From Caldifarciminota bacterium (lineage in GTDB: Bacteria > Hydrothermota > UBA3073 > JACQXS01 > JAGMCI01): 40,101 nucleotides of DNA. The translations under genes were made by a program, and so were the position numbers. Positions within the stretch are counted from its first letter, which is position 1; every line of letters starts with the position of its first letter. The stretch lies in assembly GCA_023129325.1 (NCBI GenBank), contig JAGMCI010000016.1:1-40101 (forward strand), given 5' to 3'. Shown piece after piece: positions 32,910 through 40,101 of this stretch. The notes under the pieces are model-generated. The model was not told the DNA's origin. It searched no databases and saw only the letters and a program-made list of their open reading frames with translations.

Positions 32910-34712
32910 TTACTTTAGGCAAACAAGCTTTCTGGTATTTCCCAAGAATTTTAAGAAATAAATTCCAGATGAGACTGGGACTCCATTATCATCCCTGGCA
33001 TCCCAATAAACAGCAGTGGTTAGTGGTAAGTGATTAGTGTTAAGTGTAAGAGTCTTAACCAATCGTCCACTTAAATCATATATCTGTAAGCTAACCCTTT
33101 GTCCTTCACTAATCCCTGACCACTGAACACTAATCCCTGCAGTAAAGGGATTTGGATAGACTTCTAATTTTGTAATTTGCATTTTCGTAATTTCTTCCAC
33201 TCCTTGAGGAATGAGTTTAAAATTAACGGTTGTATCTGCTTGAATCAATATGTCTTTTTTAATCAAAGTATCATATCCAGGAGATATAACCTGCAAGTCG
33301 TAAATTCCCATTGCAAGTTCAGTTTCATAATAACCTGTAGAATCAGAGCCAACCAGTACTGTATCAATTCCCATAGCTACAACTTCTGCCGCGAGTGGAT
33401 TGTCTTCAATATCAGTTATAGTTCCTGATAATGCCAGAATTGGACGGAGTTCAAAATTTAATGGCGTAATAGAATCAAAACATACTTCTACAAGTTTAGT
33501 TTCTGAGCGATATCCAGGAGCTTGTGCTGTAATCTCATACACCCCGTCAAGCAACATTCTATGGTAATCCCCGAGTACTTTATCTGTTTTAATTTCTTTT
33601 TCACCTGCATTAATAGTGGCGTAAATTGGATTGTGAGTTAGGCACTCAGTGACTCTGCCAGACACTCCTGTTCCTGCTTTCCATATAAGGTAAAGCATTG
33701 ACTCTTTATTTTGGTTCCAGAGTTCTGGCAAAAAAGAGGGGTCGGGCCAAAAAGTGGGGTCAAGTTCAATTGTTAGGTCTAAGCAACTTGTCTCATCCCA
33801 ACTCCAATCTTGAAGTGTTCCAACTGCTTGATACCACAGCCATCCACGAATAACACCGCTATCTGCATAAGATGGGGCAGGATTTGTATACATTTCATAA
33901 TTTAGTCTTGAATAGCCAAGTGCAACCTCATTTATCAAAACATCATCCGGAGGTAATTCATTGCAGTAATCCCATTGATAATTTGTAACTCTTGCTCCTG
34001 TATGATACATACAAGAGAGGTTAAAATTCTTTTCACGAGACCATTCAATAAAGGCACGCGTTTCTGGTTCCCATTGACTTGTATCAGGAATAGTGCCGGG
34101 AACAGGAAAATTACGATTTAAGTCAACTCCATTTGCATTTGCTCTTGTCCCGTAAGCATTTCCGTCTGGATTAAGCATTGGGATGAACCAGATTTCACGA
34201 GTGTCAACAAGCCAAGTTATTGTAGGGTCAATATCATAAGTTTGTGTAAGGGAATCAATCATATATAAAATCAGTTCTGTGCCAGGTGGCTCATTACCAT
34301 GAATAGTTGATGCAATCCTAATTTCTGGTTCTTCTTCTATTAAATCAGGATAGTCTGTTACGCATAATGCCCAAATTTCTCTTCCTTCCACACTCTTGCC
34401 AATGGACATAAGTTTTGTTATGTCAGGATATTCAATGACAATTGAATCAAGTTTCAGTGTGAGAGCATCATATCCATGGTAACCTTTACGATAGATTTTT
34501 TGAGGTGGTAAGGTTTTTATTTTATATCCAAGTCTTTCAAGTCTTCTTATATCTGTCTCATTCAATTTGGTTTTAACCCAATTCTCCTTTAAGCCCTCAA
34601 TTGAGACTCCTAATTTATGGAGTTCATAAACATCATCGTGAGATTTAATCTCAATCTGAACAGCCCGAAGCTGTAGCAATATACATATTATAAATATCAT
34701 CTCATAAGCCAC
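32910..34712 (-). CDS. Secreted M14 zinc carboxypeptidase with T9SS-type sorting domain
   Basis: 600 residues from GTG 34712; ATG 34700 is an alternative, and neither has a ribosome site. A short signal peptide (MIFIICILLQL) is visible. The M14 domain has zinc ligands His138 and Glu141 (STIHGNEPPG), R-A-N-A-N-G-V-D-L-N-R-N-F-P, the third ligand region C-M-Y-H-T-G and the catalytic Glu in T-I-E-L-D-P. Two carboxypeptidase regulatory-like beta domains follow (V-S-G-R-V-T-E and L-S-G-T-I-T-D). The FlgD-like sorting domain is unusual: three stretches of it are encoded by heptamer arrays (33016-33050, 33108-33142, 33165-33192). Cleaves C-terminal residues of peptides or peptidoglycan; substrate unknown. 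Confidence 0.9.
   Translation of the reverse strand: MAYEMIFIICILLQLRAVQIEIKSHDDVYELHKLGVSIEGLKENWVKTKLNETDIRRLERLGYKIKTLPPQKIYRKGYHGYDALTLKLDSIVIEYPDITKLMSIGKSVEGREIWALCVTDYPDLIEEEPEIRIASTIHGNEPPGTELILYMIDSLTQTYDIDPTITWLVDTREIWFIPMLNPDGNAYGTRANANGVDLNRNFPVPGTIPDTSQWEPETRAFIEWSREKNFNLSCMYHTGARVTNYQWDYCNELPPDDVLINEVALGYSRLNYEMYTNPAPSYADSGVIRGWLWYQAVGTLQDWSWDETSCLDLTIELDPTFWPDPSFLPELWNQNKESMLYLIWKAGTGVSGRVTECLTHNPIYATINAGEKEIKTDKVLGDYHRMLLDGVYEITAQAPGYRSETKLVEVCFDSITPLNFELRPILALSGTITDIEDNPLAAEVVAMGIDTVLVGSDSTGYYETELAMGIYDLQVISPGYDTLIKKDILIQADTTVNFKLIPQGVEEITKMQITKLEVYPNPFTAGISVQWSGISEGQRVSLQIYDLSGRLVKTLTLNTNHLPLTTAVYWDARDDNGVPVSSGIYFLKFLGNTRKLVCLK
33016..33050. repeat. Heptamer array in the M14 sorting domain
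   Basis: Plus-strand units gtggtta, gtggtaa, gtgatta, gtgttaa, gtgtaag; 35 bp. Encodes T-L-N-T-N-H-L-P-L-T-T on the minus strand, at the same place in the sorting domain as the array in the C25 gene. Confidence 0.85.
33108..33142. repeat. Second heptamer array in the M14 sorting domain
   Basis: Plus-strand units actaatc, cctgacc, actgaac, actaatc, cctgcag; 35 bp. Encodes G-I-S-V-Q-W-S-G-I-S-E on the minus strand. Confidence 0.8.
33165..33192. repeat. Third heptamer array in the M14 sorting domain
   Basis: Plus-strand units taatttt, gtaattt, gcatttt, cgtaatt; 28 bp, degenerate. Encodes I-T-K-M-Q-I-T-K-L on the minus strand. Confidence 0.6.
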
Positions 34713-34814
34713 TGATTACACAGATTTATAGCATTGATGTAGACTGAGCTCTGTTTACCTCAATGTTTTAATCCGTGAAATCCCCCGATGTATCGGGACA
34801 GGCATGGCTCTCTT
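34713..34814. repeat. Repeat-rich spacer between M14 and C25 genes
   Basis: No gene is seen. It contains gattacacagattta, a segment whose complement GATTTCACGGATTAAAACAT recurs at 39994 with one mismatch, and the palindrome CCCGATGTATCGGG (34784-34797). Confidence 0.75.
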
Positions 34815-37800
34815 TTATTTAAGAAAGACGATTTTCTTAGTCTCTGAATGAGATTGAGTTTCAAATTTTAAAAAGTATATTCCAGCTCCAATTTTCTTCC
34901 CGCGTTCATCTCGTCCATCCCATGAAACGGCAGTGGTTAGTGATAAGTGATTAGTGACGAGTGGAAAAGATTTGACTAATCTTCCTGCCAAGTCATAAAT
35001 CCTTAAAGAGGCTTTACCCACATTTGCTATCTGGTACTTAATTAAAACTTTTTGAGTAAAAGGATTTGGACCTACCAAACAGATTTTAGATACCTTTGGA
35101 ATAAACTCAGTTGGTTCTTCCACTCCTGCTTGCATTAAGAAATAAACAGTATTTTCAATAAGTTCAGCTTTATTATCCACTCTTTTAATATCAAAGCTGA
35201 AGAAAACTGTTTTACCTTCAGAGGCAAAAATCCCCCCAGTCCCCTGCGAATCAGCCCAGCTGTATACTAAATCAGTTAATGAATCAGGCAGTAGAACATC
35301 TTGGGTTCCATAATTGCTATAAGAACAAGAAATTGTATCAGATAGTTCATTAGGTATGTTGACAAGCGGATGTGAAACATTGGAGAGGATAAGACTTCCC
35401 CCTGAATCTGACAGACATTCTGTAATATGTAAACCCTGTGTCGCAAAACTTGGATAGTAACTAAGTGCTTCCTTTCCAATCTCTCCACCTTCTACAAACA
35501 ATCTTCTTCCTTCTTTTGAATAACTTATAAGTTCGTCTACTTTAAGCTCATCTTTTATCGGTTCTTCATTGTCTCCCGAACTCCAAACAATTAGCTTATA
35601 ATTTGACCAATTATCAGGATTTGTTAAATTGCTGGGCTCAAGCGTAACTGTATAACCAAGAGTATCTAATATCTGAAAAATTGTATCCGCACTTCCACTG
35701 GATGAATCATCTATAACAAGAATTCCAGACGCTTTTGAAAGTTCGAATTTTTGAATTTGCCAAACTGTATCTACCTGTATATCTCTTGAAGTTCTTATAT
35801 AATCAGGATTTGATACTAAAAAGGTATAGTTATCCCCGGGAAGGATAATCTCATACTCTCCACTTATTGAATCTGTATATATTGATGTATAGAAATTCCC
35901 ATTTTTATATATTTGAATAAAAGCAAAAAGAAAAGTATGGTCAGATATATCTTCTACCACTCCTTTAACAATCCCTCTAAAACTCACAACTTTCACTGAC
36001 TTAACATAAGCTTCATAACCTTTTTTAACAATAGCTGTTTGAAGTTCTCCTGTGGACAATGGCATAAGAAAGATACTTCCGGATGTATCAGGAATTGTTA
36101 CTCCCGTATCAATTTCACAACCCTTAATTCTTAATTCAAATCCAGCTTCACTACACTTTCCGGTAATTGTTCCTTGAACTCTTTCTATCAAACTATCTAT
36201 CAAATCAAGTTCTGGCGTTTCGGGAATTATATTAACATAGTCAAAGCTTTGAGCTCCTATTACTGGCAAACACTTTTCACCTCGTGCCATACCTTTTCTC
36301 GCGACAACTTGCAAAATCTCTCCATAAGGAGGGTCTATCAAGAATACACAAGTCCCAGTTAAATCTGTGGTATCTATCAAATTTACTCCAAGCCCAGAAA
36401 TTTTTACTACGGCTGAACTTATAGGATTATCAGAACTGTCTTTTGCAATTATTGCTACATTTGTTGAGACATCAACTTCTAAAGATTCGGGGTCTATTGT
36501 AATATAGAGGGGGTATGTGAAAAGTCTCATTGACGGGTCACCCAACAAATTATACACTTCATAATAATATTTCCACCCCCAAAATCCTGCTTCCCAGACT
36601 TTATATTTTGCATAATCCATCATTCCTGATAACCAGGTTAATGAGTCATAAAACAAAGCATTAAACATCGCTCGTTGCAATGTATCATCTTCATCCCAAT
36701 ATGTATAACAACTCGCTCCCCAGAATGCACTGGCACCTTTATCTTCGGCTCTTAACCAAGTTTCGCCAAAACAATTTGAAGAGTAAGTCCCGGTAAAACA
36801 AGCATGACTTAAGACAAGAGGATACATCTCAAGATTAGAGAGAGCAGTAACATTAGATTGACTAAATGAGGGTCCACCCCATCCACCTATTCCACCATGA
36901 CCAGAATAAACAGCCATTAACCTTCCAGAATTTATAGCAGTAGTAATTGGTGTCCCTCCATAAGCATCGTAAGCATAGAGAGAATCACATATCATACCAT
37001 ATTCCCTTGCCACTTGCATACAATAATTATGAGTGCCTTCAGCAATTCCGTGATTACCGGCGTCATCCGATGCCATAAAATAGGCACGATTTCTCCATGC
37101 TTCACTTTCTTGATTATACTCAAAATTTATTATTTTCTCAATCACAGCATTAGCTTGAGTTGTATCTTCAACCGATAGTCTGCCTATCCCAATATCAGGA
37201 AAATAATCACCTCCACTAATGAGTGTATAATAAAGGTCAGTAGCTGAAGGATGAGCATCAATACTTGTAGTTCCCGGAGGCGCTGGGATTGTATTTACAT
37301 CACCCACAAAAAGGACATAAGTAGGAGGAATTGGCCAATTATAGTAAGCATCTTCAATATAAGCTATAAGATTTTCAACACTCATACCTCCTGGAATTTC
37401 TGATGTCCTTATTATAGTTGTATCAAATCCCTGTTGACTTTTCCATTCAGCAAAATTCAATACATTATCATACCAATCATCTCCACATATAATTAAGTAA
37501 CCTATTGAGTAGTGCGGGGGTTTATCCCCCGCATCTTTATAATTCATAATTATATTAGATGCCAGTTCTTCAAATGGAGGTGAGTAATAGCGATTTTGTA
37601 TTTGTCCTGTCTTAAAAACATCAGGATGCGAAATGTTAATGTTTAGCTGAATTTCTTTACTGTAAATGACTTTGTTTTTAAATGGGTTATATCTTACAGG
37701 ATAAATTTCAATTATTGCGACTCTATGACCTCTAATGTAACCCACTCCTGTAATTTTTGCCCATTCCTGAGGCATAAATTTATCTTGTTTATAAAACTCT

Positions 37801-38147
37801 CTATTTATTGTAAATTCTGGTCGTGCTCCCTGAATTTTAGGAACAGGTAGTTGAACAGGAAACATAGGATGGCTTAAAAGTAGCTCTCTTTCTTTAATAA
37901 CTGCTATTTCAAGCTCAACTTTCTCTGCTTCTGGAATTTTTATTAACTTTCTAATTACTGGCAGGTTTGGACTCCCAATATCAGAACCGTTTCCTGTTTC
38001 AGCAATTTCTAATCTTGCAAATCTACCATCTTCAACCTGTATCTCCTGAACTCTAATAGAGTTAACTGTCACAAATATGCTAATCTTTGAAGGTGTTGCA
38101 GTATGCCACAATTTAGACAAAAGAAAAAGGATAAAAAATACTTTCAT
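34815..38147 (-). CDS. Secreted C25 (gingipain-like) cysteine protease with T9SS-type sorting domain
   Basis: 1110 residues. Signal peptide (MKVFFILFLLSKLW), a C25 propeptide (about 20-190) and the peptidase with His417 in YSGHGGIGG and Cys450 in LSHACFTGTY, the Cys-His dyad of the family. After it come beta domains, a flavodoxin-like segment (ILVIDDSSSGSADTIFQIL, about 800-960) and the FlgD-like domain ending KKIVFLK. The ATG lies 7 nt after a promoter-like -10 box, with no ribosome site. Two repeats are translated: a GC palindrome (37514-37532) giving D-A-G-D-K-P-P-H, and a heptamer array (34933-34967) in the sorting domain. Confidence 0.92.
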   Translation of the reverse strand: MKVFFILFLLSKLWHTATPSKISIFVTVNSIRVQEIQVEDGRFARLEIAETGNGSDIGSPNLPVIRKLIKIPEAEKVELEIAVIKERELLLSHPMFPVQLPVPKIQGARPEFTINREFYKQDKFMPQEWAKITGVGYIRGHRVAIIEIYPVRYNPFKNKVIYSKEIQLNINISHPDVFKTGQIQNRYYSPPFEELASNIIMNYKDAGDKPPHYSIGYLIICGDDWYDNVLNFAEWKSQQGFDTTIIRTSEIPGGMSVENLIAYIEDAYYNWPIPPTYVLFVGDVNTIPAPPGTTSIDAHPSATDLYYTLISGGDYFPDIGIGRLSVEDTTQANAVIEKIINFEYNQESEAWRNRAYFMASDDAGNHGIAEGTHNYCMQVAREYGMICDSLYAYDAYGGTPITTAINSGRLMAVYSGHGGIGGWGGPSFSQSNVTALSNLEMYPLVLSHACFTGTYSSNCFGETWLRAEDKGASAFWGASCYTYWDEDDTLQRAMFNALFYDSLTWLSGMMDYAKYKVWEAGFWGWKYYYEVYNLLGDPSMRLFTYPLYITIDPESLEVDVSTNVAIIAKDSSDNPISSAVVKISGLGVNLIDTTDLTGTCVFLIDPPYGEILQVVARKGMARGEKCLPVIGAQSFDYVNIIPETPELDLIDSLIERVQGTITGKCSEAGFELRIKGCEIDTGVTIPDTSGSIFLMPLSTGELQTAIVKKGYEAYVKSVKVVSFRGIVKGVVEDISDHTFLFAFIQIYKNGNFYTSIYTDSISGEYEIILPGDNYTFLVSNPDYIRTSRDIQVDTVWQIQKFELSKASGILVIDDSSSGSADTIFQILDTLGYTVTLEPSNLTNPDNWSNYKLIVWSSGDNEEPIKDELKVDELISYSKEGRRLFVEGGEIGKEALSYYPSFATQGLHITECLSDSGGSLILSNVSHPLVNIPNELSDTISCSYSNYGTQDVLLPDSLTDLVYSWADSQGTGGIFASEGKTVFFSFDIKRVDNKAELIENTVYFLMQAGVEEPTEFIPKVSKICLVGPNPFTQKVLIKYQIANVGKASLRIYDLAGRLVKSFPLVTNHLSLTTAVSWDGRDERGKKIGAGIYFLKFETQSHSETKKIVFLK
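34933..34967. repeat. Heptamer array in the C25 sorting domain
   Basis: Plus-strand units gtggtta, gtgataa, gtgatta, gtgacga, gtggaaa; 35 bp. Encodes P-L-V-T-N-H-L-S-L-T-T on the minus strand. Confidence 0.85.
37514..37532. repeat. GC-rich hairpin translated in the C25 gene
   Basis: Perfect 7-bp stem GCGGGGG/CCCCCGC with a 5-nt loop, in AT-rich coding DNA between the propeptide and the peptidase domain. A related form, GCGGG/CCCGC, is in the S8 protease gene at 324-342. Confidence 0.8.
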
Positions 38148-38154
38148 ACTATAT

Positions 38155-38184
38155 TTTATATAATCATTAAAATAAAAAAGTCAA
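38155..38184 (-). promoter_or_regulatory. Promoter of the C25 gene, predicted leaderless
   Basis: Minus strand TTGACT (38179-38184) with TATAAA (38155-38160, 18-nt spacer) or TATATA (38157-38162, 16-nt spacer). The ATG is 7-9 nt beyond. It is back-to-back with the rpsP promoter. Confidence 0.72.
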
Positions 38185-38192
38185 GAAAAAAC

Positions 38193-38220
38193 TTGACATT
38201 TTAAAGATATATAGTAAATT
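38193..38220 (+). promoter_or_regulatory. Promoter of the rpsP operon, predicted leaderless
   Basis: TTGACA (38193-38198), 16-nt spacer, TAAATT (38215-38220). The GTG start is at 38228, 7 nt after the -10 box. Confidence 0.78.
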
Positions 38221-38227
38221 TAACTTC

Positions 38228-38479
38228 GTGGTTAAAATTAGACTTTTTCGTATGGGAAAGAGGCATGTCCCTTTTTACAGAATAGTTGTCATTGACTCAA
38301 GGGCTCCAAGAAATGGAAAATATATAGAATCTATAGGCTATTATGACCCTCGGGGAAAGGAGTTAAAACTCGACCTTAGCAAAGTTAAGGATTGGCTAAA
38401 GAAAGGCGCAAGACCCACCAATACAGTGGCTAAGCTGATTAAGCGCAAAGAGGAGGTTGCAAATGAAAGAACTAATTGA
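38228..38479 (+). CDS. rpsP: Small ribosomal subunit protein bS16
   Basis: 83 residues from [23 protein letters not shown] and [15 protein letters not shown] are diagnostic. It starts the rpsP-khpA-trmD-rplS block. The promoter position implies a leaderless message. The stop overlaps khpA by 17 nt. Confidence 0.96.
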   Translation: MVKIRLFRMGKRHVPFYRIVVIDSRAPRNGKYIESIGYYDPRGKELKLDLSKVKDWLKKGARPTNTVAKLIKRKEEVANERTN

Positions 38480-38693
38480 ACTTATGGCGAAGAGTCTTGT
38501 AGATACACCCGAAAAAGTACATGTTTCAGAAATAGATGGGGAACGTACTGTTGTTTATGAACTTAGGGTAGACAAGGCAGACCTTGGGAAAGTTATTGGT
38601 AAAGAAGGTAAGACAGCCAGAGCAATGCGTACTATATTGACTGCTGCTTCTATGAAGGTTGGCAAACGAGCAGTACTTGAGATTCTCGAATGA
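38463..38693 (+). CDS. khpA: KH domain RNA-binding protein KhpA (YlqC)
   Basis: 76 residues from the ATG at 38463, placed 5 nt after AGGAGGT; the in-frame TTG at 38457 is less likely. Single KH domain with the [18 protein letters not shown] loop (G-x-x-G). KhpA forms RNA-binding complexes linked to cell elongation in other bacteria. Lies between rpsP and trmD, its usual place; rimM, normally next, is absent here. The stop overlaps trmD by 4 nt. Confidence 0.93.
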   Translation: MKELIELMAKSLVDTPEKVHVSEIDGERTVVYELRVDKADLGKVIGKEGKTARAMRTILTAASMKVGKRAVLEILE

Positions 38694-39328
38694 TTACTTT
38701 AGATATCTTTACTATCTTTCCACAAATGTTTGAAGAGCCCTTTTCTTATGGAGTAACTCAAATAGCAAAAGAAAAGGAATTCATCAACATAAGGATATGG
38801 GATCTCAGAGATTTTACTAATGACCCACACCGAAAAGTGGATGATTCTCCTTACGGTGGCGGACCTGGAATGGTTTTGAAACCAGAACCTATATTTAAAG
38901 GTGTGAATTCAGTAAAAAACGATGATGCTAAGGTTATTCTCCTTTCCCCACGAGGAGAGTTATACAATCAAAAAATAGCCCAAAGACTATCAAAGGAGGC
39001 ACATCTTATATTTATATGTGGCAGATATCAGGGAGTAGATGAACGTGTAAGGGAACTTGCAGATTTTGAGCTTTCTATAGGAAACTATATTCTTAGTGGA
39101 GGCGAATTTGCTTGTATGGTAATTATAGAGTCCATAGTTAGACTTATTCCAGGAGTCTTGAAAAATCCTGAATCTCTTGATTCTGACTCATTTGGTAAAT
39201 TAGGTGCTCCATTATATACAAGGCCAAGAGAATTTAATAATATGGAAGTCCCTGAGGTTTTAGTCTCTGGAAATCATAAAGAAATCAATGACTGGAGAGA
39301 GAAAAGAAGGACAAAATGGTCTCAATAG
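38690..39328 (+). CDS. trmD: tRNA (guanine-N1)-methyltransferase
   Basis: 212 residues, shorter than the usual about 240-250 because the C-terminal helical part is cut down. Trefoil-knot SPOUT enzyme methylating G37: [30 protein letters not shown] and the knot G-N-Y-I-L-S-G-G-E. The segment before Y-T-R-P reads G-K-L-G-A-P-L, where many TrmDs have L-L-D; the Asp proposed as catalytic base is Gly here. Bacteroidetes-type enzymes also vary at this site, so activity is not excluded. The stop overlaps rplS by 13 nt. Confidence 0.92.
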   Translation: MITLDIFTIFPQMFEEPFSYGVTQIAKEKEFINIRIWDLRDFTNDPHRKVDDSPYGGGPGMVLKPEPIFKGVNSVKNDDAKVILLSPRGELYNQKIAQRLSKEAHLIFICGRYQGVDERVRELADFELSIGNYILSGGEFACMVIIESIVRLIPGVLKNPESLDSDSFGKLGAPLYTRPREFNNMEVPEVLVSGNHKEINDWREKRRTKWSQ

Positions 39329-39630
39329 ATGAAATAGATAAATCTTTAATTGCAGATAAAAAGTTGCCAGACTTCCATCCGGGAGATAAAATTAGAGTGT
39401 ATACCAAATTAAAGGAAGGGGACAAAACCCGAACCCAAAAATTTGAAGGTACTGTGATAAGCAGAAGGGGACAAGGACTGCGAGAAACATTTACTGTAAG
39501 GAAATTATCAGCAGGTTACGGAGTAGAGCGTATCTTTCCCCTTCATATGCTCAATTTAGATAAACTTGAAGTTGTAAAAAAAGGCAAAGCCCGCCGCGCC
39601 AAACTCTTTTATATCAGGAAGAAAAAATGA
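39316..39630 (+). CDS. rplS: Large ribosomal subunit protein bL19
   Basis: 104 residues. [30 protein letters not shown] and G-V-E-R-I-F-P-L-H are diagnostic; the C-terminus is [11 protein letters not shown]. It overlaps trmD (13 nt) and yraN (4 nt), consistent with a coupled operon. Confidence 0.96.
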   Translation: MVSIDEIDKSLIADKKLPDFHPGDKIRVYTKLKEGDKTRTQKFEGTVISRRGQGLRETFTVRKLSAGYGVERIFPLHMLNLDKLEVVKKGKARRAKLFYIRKKK

Positions 39631-39974
39631 ATAAAAGGAGTCTTGGGCTTTCTGGTGAAGCCCGGGCTGCGGATTATTTGAAATCCAAGGGCTATGTTAT
39701 ACTTAAGCAAAATTATAGATTTGGCAGAAATGAAATTGACATTATATGTGAAAAAAGGGGAGTTGTAGTATTTGTAGAAGTAAAGGCAAGGACTGGAAAT
39801 AAATTTGGCACTCCAATTGAAGCAGTAACTTCTGATAAGGCAAACAAAATCATAAAAGTCGCCCGAAATTACCTCTTTTCCCGCAATCTCCTTGATAAAT
39901 GCAAAGTGCGATTTGATATTATTGAAATTAGAGGAACTACCCTCAATCACACCGAAGACGCATTTAGAAAATAA
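39627..39974 (+). CDS. yraN: UPF0102 (YraN) family nuclease-like protein
   Basis: 115 residues. Restriction-endonuclease-like fold: [13 protein letters not shown], then [11 protein letters not shown] and V-F-V-E-V-K-A-R (the D/E-x-K type motif). YraN usually follows rplS and rnhB; rnhB is missing between them here. Function unknown, possibly DNA processing. Start ATG overlaps the rplS stop. Confidence 0.93.
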   Translation: MNKRSLGLSGEARAADYLKSKGYVILKQNYRFGRNEIDIICEKRGVVVFVEVKARTGNKFGTPIEAVTSDKANKIIKVARNYLFSRNLLDKCKVRFDIIEIRGTTLNHTEDAFRK

Positions 39975-39984
39975 TAATTTAACA

Positions 39985-40020
39985 GCCATTGATTTCACAG
40001 ATTAAAACATTGAGTTATAA
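39985..40020. repeat. GATTTCAC-type dispersed repeat
   Basis: gatttcacagattaaaacat followed by tgag matches the complement of 34763-34787 with a single mismatch. It follows yraN. Confidence 0.75.
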
Positions 40021-40049
40021 ATTGGTGACGGACTACTATTTTCTATTAC

Positions 40050-40101
40050 TCATTTCTTAGGTCTTCCTCGCTTCTGGGGACGTAAAATTCGTGAGAGTGA
40101 C
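40050..40101 (-). CDS. Possible 3' end of a minus-strand gene
   Basis: An open frame runs into the window edge and ends at 40050 with S-L-S-R-I-L-R-P-Q-K-R-G-R-P-K-K. The basic R-G-R-P-K-K tail resembles ends of transposases or DNA-binding proteins, but only 16 residues are seen, so this is tentative. Confidence 0.3.
   Translation of the reverse strand, partial: SLSRILRPQKRGRPKK

Overview
The window is AT-rich bacterial DNA. It comes from a Gram-negative organism whose secreted proteins carry C-terminal FlgD-like sorting domains of the type IX secretion (Por) kind. Five large exported proteins (S8 protease, alpha/beta hydrolase, VWA/papain-like protein, M14 carboxypeptidase, C25 gingipain-like protease) end with this domain, and a PorV/PorQ-like barrel gene lies among them. 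Lipopolysaccharide-type sugar genes (rfbA, rfbD, gmhA) also point to an outer membrane. The gene order ispE-spoVG-tRNA-Gln-prs-rplY, an HU gene followed by a 34-residue COX24-domain gene, and the cargo style suggest an uncultured FCB-related or WOR-3/Stahlbacteria-like candidate phylum. That placement is inference; no 16S gene is present.

Layout. 1-3714: secreted S8 protease with a beta-helix region. 3742-5870: rfbA, rfbD, gmhA, all overlapping or tightly packed. 5962-8916: ispE, spoVG, tRNA-Gln(UUG), prs, rplY. 8995-10353: rarA and tRNA-Glu(CUC). 10493-13648 (minus): secreted alpha/beta hydrolase. 13850-15682: THEP1 NTPase, PflX-like radical SAM protein and UPF0158 protein, overlapping. 15715-20485: rpsF, ssb, rpsR, rplI, bifunctional nuclease, clpC, HU, COX24-domain mini-protein. 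20729-25564: Mut7-C protein, then on the minus strand a CTP-transferase-family membrane protein and a heterodimeric ABC exporter with one degenerate ATP site. 25861-27776: zinc-ribbon/TM2 protein, DUF4234-like protein, and two toxin-antitoxin modules (HicBA and a RelE-like toxin with an unrecognised partner). 27862-32841: VWA/papain-like cargo and PorV-like barrel. 32910-38147 (minus): M14 and C25 peptidases. 38228-39974: rpsP, khpA, trmD, rplS, yraN.

Two features stand out beyond the gene list. First, the DNA is seeded with short repeats. Arrays of about five heptamers (35 bp) occur next to tRNAs and also inside open reading frames, where they are translated: in rfbD, the hydrolase, and at equivalent places in the sorting domains of the M14 and C25 proteases. 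GC-rich palindromic elements are likewise read through in frame in ispE, the ABC exporter, the S8 protease and the C25 protease. Second, several transcription units (THEP1, rpsF, ABC exporter, C25 protease, rpsP) have a near-consensus TTGACA/TATAAT promoter whose -10 box ends only 6-9 nt before the start codon. They are probably expressed from leaderless mRNAs, whereas other genes have strong AAGGAGG sites.

Spacer notes: no protein-coding stretch longer than 300 bp lacks an explanation. The larger spacers (5871-5961, 10354-10492, 20486-20728, 25565-25860, 26543-26716, 34713-34814, 39975-40049) hold repeats, promoters or hairpins, described individually.
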